Below, in pieces: positions 15,201 through 19,234 of a stretch of 19,234 nucleotides of DNA. Each line of letters begins with the position of its first letter. Position 1 is the first letter of the stretch. Position numbers and translations under genes: made by a program. The stretch is taken from positions 1 through 19,234 of the forward strand of contig JAEDGW010000048.1 in NCBI GenBank assembly GCA_016297325.1. The letters are read 5' to 3'. The DNA is from Coprococcus sp. Lineage in GTDB: Bacteria; Bacillota; Clostridia; Lachnospirales; Lachnospiraceae. The notes beneath the pieces are model-generated. The model worked only from the letters and a program-made list of their open reading frames with translations, made no database searches and had not been told where the DNA came from.

Positions 15201-16759
15201 ATCTTGCACAGCTCATCTACGACTGCAAGAATGCAAACCGTGATGCGAGGATTTCAGTAAAGCTTGTGTCTGAGGCCGGTGTTGGTACAGTAGCTGCCGG
15301 TGTTGCTAAGGCCGGAGCACAGGTCATCCTGATCTCAGGTTACGACGGTGGAACTGGTGCAGCACCTAACAACTCCATCCACTATGCGGGACTTCCTTGG
15401 GAGCTTGGACTTGCAGAGACACACCAGACACTTATCATGAATGACCTCAGAAATAAGGTTATCCTTGAGGCGGACGGTAAGCTGATGACAGGCCGTGACG
15501 TTGCTATAGCTGCAATGCTCGGAGCTGAGGAATTTGGATTTGCTACAGCACCACTTGTAACAATGGGATGTGTCATGATGAGGGTATGTAACCTTGATAC
15601 ATGTCCTGTCGGTATAGCAACCCAGAACCCAGAACTCAGGAAGAGATTCAGAGGAAAGCCAGAGTACGTGAAGAACTTCATGCTGTTCATAGCAGAGGAG
15701 CTTCGTGAGTACATGAGCAAGCTCGGTGTAAGAACAGTTGATGAGCTGGTTGGACGTTCAGATCTCCTGATGAGCAGCGACAGAGCTGATGAGAGAAATG
15801 TCATCCTTGATAAGATAATCAACAATCCTTATATAGATATGCCACAGAACAAGGTAAAGTATCATGAGAAGAATGTATATGACTTCCAGCTTGAAAAGAC
15901 AGTGGATATGACGGTTCTCATGAAGAAGCTTGGACCGGCTCTGGAGAAGAAGCAGAAGAAGAGCGTGGAGCTGGACGTAGGAAATACAGACAGATCTGTT
16001 GGAACGATATTTGGATCAGAGATCACTAAGAGATACGGTGAGACACTTGACGATGACACTTATATCGTCAAATGCAATGGTGCCGGAGGACAGAGCTTTG
16101 GAGCGTTTATACCAAAGGGTCTTACTTTGGAACTTGTGGGCGACAGTAACGATTACTTCGGAAAGGGACTTTCAGGAGGAAAACTTATAGTCTATCCACC
16201 TCGTTCGGTAAGCTTTAAGCATGAGGATAACATCATCATTGGAAATGTAGCACTGTACGGTGCGACAAGCGGTAAGGCGTTCATAAACGGTGTTGCAGGT
16301 GAGAGATTTGCGGTGCGTAACTCAGGTGCTGTGGCAGTTGTAGAGGGGGTCGGAGATCACGGATGCGAGTACATGACAGGCGGTAAGGTTGTGGTGCTTG
16401 GAACAACAGGCAAGAACTTTGCAGCCGGTATGAGCGGCGGTGTTGCTTATGTACTTGATATGGATAATGATCTGTACAAGAGACTTAACAAGGAAATGAT
16501 ATCCATAGAGTCAGTCACTGACAAATATGAGGTGAGCGAGCTTAAGCAGCTCATCATGGATCATGTAAACTACACAAATTCAGATATAGGAAAGAAGATA
16601 CTTGACGACTTTGAGAACTATCTTCCAAAGTTCAAGAAGATCATTCCAAAGGATTACAAGAAGATGATGAACATGATCGTTGCATTTGAAGAGAAAGGCT
16701 TAAGCCGCGAGAAGGCAGCTATCGAAGCGTTCTACAAGGTTAAGAATGGAGGTAAGTAG
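12212..16759 (+). CDS. gltB: Glutamate synthase large subunit
   Basis: This cytoplasmic enzyme makes two glutamates from glutamine and 2-oxoglutarate. The N-terminal glutaminase domain has nucleophile Cys22 in DNCGIG, with FSTNTTPSWLRAHP and HNGEINT downstream. The FMN/synthase domain (about 800-1170) holds GAKPGEGGHLPGGKV and GYDGGTGAAP. The 3Fe-4S motif Cys-x5-Cys-x4-Cys is at 1120, 1126 and 1131, and the C-terminal beta-helix follows (about 1240-1440). I chose ATG 12212 (1515 residues) over the in-frame ATG 12191. AAAGGACGG at 12195-12203 lies 8 bases before it, whereas 12191 has no good site. The resulting 21-residue propeptide before the catalytic Cys matches my recollection of the Bacillus enzyme. 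The other start would add seven residues. Stop is 2 bases before gltD. Length is normal and the gene looks intact. Confidence 0.96.
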   Translation: MIENKRAENTGLYDPSFEHDNCGIGAVVNIKGIKTHDTVNNALKIVENLEHRAGKDAEGKTGDGVGILLQISHKFFTKAVAELGYDLGKEGDYGIGMFFFPQKELPRKQAMKMFEVIVEKEGLEFLCWREVPTTPGILGKKAIDVMPCIMQAFIRRPETVRAGMDFDRKLYFVRRIFEESNDDTYVPSLSSKTIVYKGMFLVGELRMFYNDLQDPDYESAIGLVHSRFSTNTTPSWLRAHPYRYLCHNGEINTIRGNEDKMIAREETMESTIMQDEMYKVMPVLDPDGSDSARLDNCLEFLVLNGIPLPMAVMITIPEPWENDRSMSQEKKDFYQYYATMMEPWDGPASILFTDGELMGAVLDRNGLRPSRYYITDDDYLVLSSEVGVLDVDPSRIVKKDRLRPGKMLLVDTVNGRLISDEEIKEKYALAKPYGEWVDSNLVHLADLKIPNIRVQEYTDEERARLQKAFGYTYEDFKNTIYPMAEKGAEAISAMGTDTPLAVLSNSHKPLFNFFKQLFAQVTNPPIDAIREEVVTSTSVYLGKDGNILEEKPENCHVLKINHPILTNTDLLKIKNMNVPGLKVATLPILYYKNTSMEKALDRLFIEADKLYRDGVNILILSDRGVDENHVAIPSLLAVSAMQKHLVRTKKRTAVAIILESADPRNVHHFATLLGYGACAVNPYLAIETIKQMVDSHLLNKDFNAAVDDYNSAICHGIVKIASKMGVSTIQSYMGSQIFECIGLSKDVVDRYFTNTVSRVGGSGIKELEKTVDDLHSSAFDPLGLNTNLALTSIGAHKFRSGKEEHLYNPVTIHLLQEATRRGDYKMFKQYTAALHDEQKPFHLRGLMDFKFADKPIPLDEVEPASEIVKRFKTGAMSYGSISQEAHECMAIAMNELGGKSNSGEGGESIERLTIGKDGKNRCSAIKQVASGRFGVTSRYLVSAKEIQIKMAQGAKPGEGGHLPGGKVYPWIAKTRLSTPGVSLISPPPHHDIYSIEDLAQLIYDCKNANRDARISVKLVSEAGVGTVAAGVAKAGAQVILISGYDGGTGAAPNNSIHYAGLPWELGLAETHQTLIMNDLRNKVILEADGKLMTGRDVAIAAMLGAEEFGFATAPLVTMGCVMMRVCNLDTCPVGIATQNPELRKRFRGKPEYVKNFMLFIAEELREYMSKLGVRTVDELVGRSDLLMSSDRADERNVILDKIINNPYIDMPQNKVKYHEKNVYDFQLEKTVDMTVLMKKLGPALEKKQKKSVELDVGNTDRSVGTIFGSEITKRYGETLDDDTYIVKCNGAGGQSFGAFIPKGLTLELVGDSNDYFGKGLSGGKLIVYPPRSVSFKHEDNIIIGNVALYGATSGKAFINGVAGERFAVRNSGAVAVVEGVGDHGCEYMTGGKVVVLGTTGKNFAAGMSGGVAYVLDMDNDLYKRLNKEMISIESVTDKYEVSELKQLIMDHVNYTNSDIGKKILDDFENYLPKFKKIIPKDYKKMMNMIVAFEEKGLSREKAAIEAFYKVKNGGK

Positions 16760-16761
16760 GA

Positions 16762-18327
16762 ATGGGAAAACCAACTGGATTTTTAGAGTATGAGAGAAAG
16801 ACAAGTACAGAACTTGCCCCAAAGGAAAGAATCAAGAACTTCAACGAATTCCATATTCCACTTAGCCGCAAGGAGCAGAGACTTCAGGCTGCAAGATGTA
16901 TGGATTGTGGTGTACCATTTTGCCAGGCTGGAATGAATATATGCGGAATGACATCCGGATGTCCACTGAACAATCTCATACCTGAGTGGAATGATATGCT
17001 GTACAACGATAATTTTGAGCACGCATTTGCAAGACTCAGCAAGACGAACTGCTTCCCTGAGTTCACAAGCCGTGTATGTCCTGCACTCTGTGAGAAGGCA
17101 TGTACATGCAATCTGAACGGAGAGCCAGTGTCTGTGCGTGAGAATGAGAGAGAGATCATAGAGTATGCATTTGCCCATGATCTTGTAAATGACAAGCAGC
17201 CTAAGGTTCATTCCGGCAAAAAGGTTGCTGTCATCGGATCAGGCCCTTCAGGACTTGCGGTGGCAGATCAGCTCATAGGTCGTGGCCATGATGTGACAGT
17301 ATATGAGAGAAGTGACAGGCCGGGCGGACTTCTCATGTATGGTATACCGAATATGAAGCTTGAGAAGCAGATCATAGACAGACGAATAGATGTCATGAAA
17401 AAGCGTGGAATAAAGTTTGTGCTTAACACGGAGGTTGCAGCCGGAAAGGCTGCTGCAAAGCCTGTATGTCCAAAGGATGACCAGATGACAGGATATCTTA
17501 AGAATAAGAACCTCAAATATGTGAAGGCCGAGGATCTGCTTAAGGAGTACGACGCCGTAGTTCTTGCATGTGGTGCGGCAAATCCAAGAGACATCAAGGT
17601 GCCAGGAAGAGAGGCGAAGGGAATATACTTTGCAGTTGATTTCCTGAAGACAACGACCATGAGCCTTGTTAATTCAGGGTTTGCAGACAAACAGTATGTG
17701 AACTGTAAGGGCAAGAATGTTCTCGTAATCGGCGGCGGTGACACAGGAAACGACTGTGTAGGAACAGCAGTCCGTGAGGGTGCTGTGAGTGTCACACAGC
17801 TTGAGATGATGCCTAAGGCACCGGACAGCAGAACACCTGACAATCCATGGCCGGAATGGCCAAAGATCTGCAAGACAGATTATGGTCAGCAGGAGGCTAT
17901 AGCAGTATACGGACATGATCCGAGAATCTATGAGACTACAGTCAAGGAGTTCATCAAGGACAAGGATGGAAATGTCAAGGCAGCCAAGTGCGTGAAGCTT
18001 GACTGGAAGAAGAATCCAGAGACTGGCAGGATGAGCATGACAGAGATCGAGGGCAGTGAATACATCGTTGATTGTGATGTTGTTCTCATCGCAGCAGGAT
18101 TCCTGGGATGTCAGACTTATGTAGCTGAGAGTTTTGGAGTAGAGGTGAACGAGAGAACGAACGTCAAGACAGCATGTCCTAATTCCTATGCGACAAATGT
18201 TCCAAAGGTATTTGTTGCAGGTGATATGCACCGCGGACAGTCACTTGTTGTATGGGCTATCCGTGAGGGCAGAGAGGCTGCAAAGGCCGTAGAGGAACTG
18301 CTGCTTGGATATACGAATCTGCAGTGA
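16762..18327 (+). CDS. gltD: Glutamate synthase small subunit (NAD(P)H-dependent)
   Basis: Takes electrons from NAD(P)H and passes them through FAD and 4Fe-4S clusters to GltB. The 521-residue protein has an N-terminal cluster domain with Cys46-x2-Cys49-x4-Cys54 and Cys67-Pro, plus CPALCEKACTC (106-116). The FAD site is VAVIGSGPSGLA (155-166) with ERSDRPGGLLMYGIPNMKLEK. The pyridine nucleotide site is VLVIGGGDTGNDCVGTA (about 321-337), and the C-terminal FAD contact is VFVAGDMHRGQSLVVWAIREGREAA. Between Cys54 and Cys67 there are 12 residues, including an extra Cys61, rather than the 3 of the classical motif; I recall this as common in Clostridia. ATG 16762 has GGAGG 9 bases upstream, inside gltB, so the subunits are probably translationally coupled. 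Confidence 0.95.
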   Translation: MGKPTGFLEYERKTSTELAPKERIKNFNEFHIPLSRKEQRLQAARCMDCGVPFCQAGMNICGMTSGCPLNNLIPEWNDMLYNDNFEHAFARLSKTNCFPEFTSRVCPALCEKACTCNLNGEPVSVRENEREIIEYAFAHDLVNDKQPKVHSGKKVAVIGSGPSGLAVADQLIGRGHDVTVYERSDRPGGLLMYGIPNMKLEKQIIDRRIDVMKKRGIKFVLNTEVAAGKAAAKPVCPKDDQMTGYLKNKNLKYVKAEDLLKEYDAVVLACGAANPRDIKVPGREAKGIYFAVDFLKTTTMSLVNSGFADKQYVNCKGKNVLVIGGGDTGNDCVGTAVREGAVSVTQLEMMPKAPDSRTPDNPWPEWPKICKTDYGQQEAIAVYGHDPRIYETTVKEFIKDKDGNVKAAKCVKLDWKKNPETGRMSMTEIEGSEYIVDCDVVLIAAGFLGCQTYVAESFGVEVNERTNVKTACPNSYATNVPKVFVAGDMHRGQSLVVWAIREGREAAKAVEELLLGYTNLQ

Positions 18328-18342
18328 TATGATTGCGGACTG

Positions 18343-18404
18343 AACGGTCGAAAATAGGGGGCGAATGGTGTATTAATACCATTCGCCCCCTATTTTCGAC
18401 CGTT
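18343..18404. terminator. 27-bp perfect palindrome after gltD with embedded U tract, likely bidirectional terminator
   Basis: Bases 18343-18369 pair without mismatch with 18378-18404 around an 8-base loop. No T run follows the full stem. However, the inner GC-rich 13-bp stem (GGGGGCGAATGGT 18357-18369 with 18378-18390) is followed by TATTTT (18391-18396), and the mirror image holds on the other strand. The inner hairpin therefore reads as an intrinsic terminator in both directions, with the outer 14 bp as an unusual extension. It lies 15 bases after the gltD stop. Confidence 0.75.
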
Positions 18405-18412
18405 ACCGATAA

Positions 18413-18461
18413 AAGTATACAAAAATCATGCAAATGGTGTTAATTTATAAAGGGTATACTT
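18413..18461. promoter_or_regulatory. Inverted AAGTATAC/GTATACTT pair upstream of the LytTR regulator
   Basis: AAGTATAC (18413-18420) and GTATACTT (18454-18461) are perfect inverted 8-mers 33 bases apart. The right copy contains TATACT (18455-18460), a 5/6 match to a -10 element that would serve the LytTR gene, and no acceptable -35 lies 16-18 bases upstream. A promoter needing an activator, possibly the LytTR protein itself, is an inference. Confidence 0.3.
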
Positions 18462-18501
18462 GGGCGCAGTATATCATACAGACAGATACGGGAGAGAAAA
18501 A

Positions 18502-19206
18502 ATGTACAAGATAGCTATATGTGATGACGATAAAGGAGAATTGGAATATGTGGAACGTATAATAGAAAAGTCATTTGACAGAAAAAATGTACAGTCCGCT
18601 TATAAAGCATATACAAGTGCAAAAACTTTATTGGAGGACAATCAGCAGGAGCCTTTTGATCTGGTGTTTCTTGATCTTGATATGCCTGGAATCAATGGAA
18701 TGGAAACGGCTGAGAATATAGGAATGCAGGAGGGAAGAACTGAGATAGTATTTGTTACCAATCATGAAGAGCTGGTATATAAGGCGTATAGATTTAAAGC
18801 CATTGGTTTTATTCGTAAAAAGTATCTTGAGGAGGAGATAGATGAAATAATTGATATTTTCTTCAAAGAGATGGCTTACAGAGAACAGTATCTTGTATTT
18901 AAGGATTCAAGGACAACTTATAAAATACTGTCACAGGATATAATGTATATGCAGAGCGCTGATCATTATGTAGATGTAGTTACGCATGATAATAGATATG
19001 TAGTCAGGGATAGTATGAATAACATAGAGAAGAGGTATTCTGATTATGGCTTTATACGAATTCATGCAAGATACATTGTTAATTACAAATATATATATTC
19101 ACTGGAAAAAAATGAGGTGGTTATGACAGATGGGCGTAAACTGCCAATGAGCAGAGCTAAGGGAAGCAGCGTAAAGCAGCTGTTCCAATATTATTCGAGG
19201 AGATAA
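18502..19206 (+). CDS. LytTR-family (AgrA/ComE-type) response regulator
   Basis: Transcription factor of a two-component system. The 234-residue protein has an N-terminal receiver domain (about 2-120) with the acidic pair Asp8-Asp9 in ICDDD, phosphoacceptor Asp58 in VFLDLDMPGINGM, Thr86 in FVTNHEE and Lys106 in GFIRKK. A C-terminal LytTR DNA-binding domain (about 133-232) follows, with YLVFKDSRTTYKI, IMYMQSADHYV, GFIRIHARYIVN and LPMSRAKG. ATG 18502 is chosen because GGGAG at 18490-18494 lies 7 bases upstream. The longer in-frame reading from TTG 18460 adds 14 residues without a ribosome site and overlaps the probable promoter. It is followed after one base by another gene start. Proteins of this type often control peptide signalling, bacteriocin or surface functions; the target here is unknown. 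Confidence 0.93.
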   Translation: MYKIAICDDDKGELEYVERIIEKSFDRKNVQSAYKAYTSAKTLLEDNQQEPFDLVFLDLDMPGINGMETAENIGMQEGRTEIVFVTNHEELVYKAYRFKAIGFIRKKYLEEEIDEIIDIFFKEMAYREQYLVFKDSRTTYKILSQDIMYMQSADHYVDVVTHDNRYVVRDSMNNIEKRYSDYGFIRIHARYIVNYKYIYSLEKNEVVMTDGRKLPMSRAKGSSVKQLFQYYSRR

Positions 19207-19207
19207 G

Positions 19208-19234
19208 ATGAGTATATTCTGGAATGTAATAGAA
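19208..19234 (+). CDS. Start of next gene, probably the partner sensor histidine kinase (cut by window end)
   Basis: ATG at 19208 opens a frame reading M-S-I-F-W-N-V-I-E up to the window edge. GAGGAG at 19197-19202 lies 5 bases upstream, inside the end of the response regulator gene, and the start comes one base after its stop. The hydrophobic beginning and the position after a LytTR regulator suggest a membrane GHKL-type sensor kinase, but nine codons cannot prove this. Confidence 0.5.

Noticed and set aside
18460..18501. TTG start extending the LytTR regulator by 14 residues
   Set aside because: It overlaps the candidate -10 element and has no ribosome site, while ATG 18502 has GGGAG at 7 bases and gives the canonical receiver N-terminus.

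Overview
The window looks like chromosomal DNA from a Gram-positive gut anaerobe of the Clostridia, most likely Lachnospiraceae (Coprococcus/Roseburia/Butyrivibrio-like). That placement is inferred from strong AGGAGG-type ribosome binding sites, a moderate-GC codon style rich in AGA, GGA and ATA, sigma-A type promoters, and the family versions seen: GatCAB, Clostridia-type GltB/GltD, a LytTR response regulator and a UDPGP-type pyrophosphorylase. No tRNA, rRNA, CRISPR array, insertion sequence or phage gene was recognised.

Layout. (1) 1-5490, plus strand: the last codons of gatC, then gatA, gatB, a membrane sugar-phosphate transferase, a family 2 glycosyltransferase and a 65-residue ribbon-helix-helix protein with an AT-hook-like tail. 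All gaps are 2-15 bases, so this reads as one operon, closed by a 20-bp A-stem-T terminator that works in both directions. (2) 5498-7596, minus strand: a DPM1/Alg5-like glycosyltransferase followed by a eukaryotic-type UDP-N-acetylhexosamine pyrophosphorylase-like enzyme, driven by a perfect consensus sigma-A promoter with a 22-bp palindrome just downstream of the expected transcription start. (3) 7658-9149, plus strand: a membrane protein with an N-terminal zinc ribbon, a striking YGQQGYDQQQM repeat (prion-like, Tyr/Gln/Gly-rich), one membrane helix and an acidic outer domain. (4) 9177-11945: a LytR-CpsA-Psr (LCP) protein with an exceptionally long (about 495 residues) disordered cytoplasmic tail that begins with RPARR repeats. 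(5) 11946-18404: the gltB-gltD glutamate synthase operon, preceded by a 300-base regulatory region carrying three TTGAGAA boxes spaced exactly 31 bp apart, and followed by a 27-bp perfect hairpin. (6) 18413-19234: a LytTR response regulator and the first nine codons of the next gene, probably its sensor kinase.

Much of the window concerns cell-surface polymers. There are glycan initiation and extension enzymes, a UDP-sugar supply enzyme with a polyprenyl-phosphate sugar transferase, an LCP enzyme that attaches polymers to the wall, and an adjacent zinc-ribbon membrane protein. Housekeeping functions (Gln-tRNA(Gln)/Asn-tRNA(Asn) amidation, ammonia assimilation) are interleaved. The most unusual part is region 3-4: two neighbouring single-pass membrane proteins, one with a tyrosine-rich low-complexity cytoplasmic tail and the other with an arginine-rich one.
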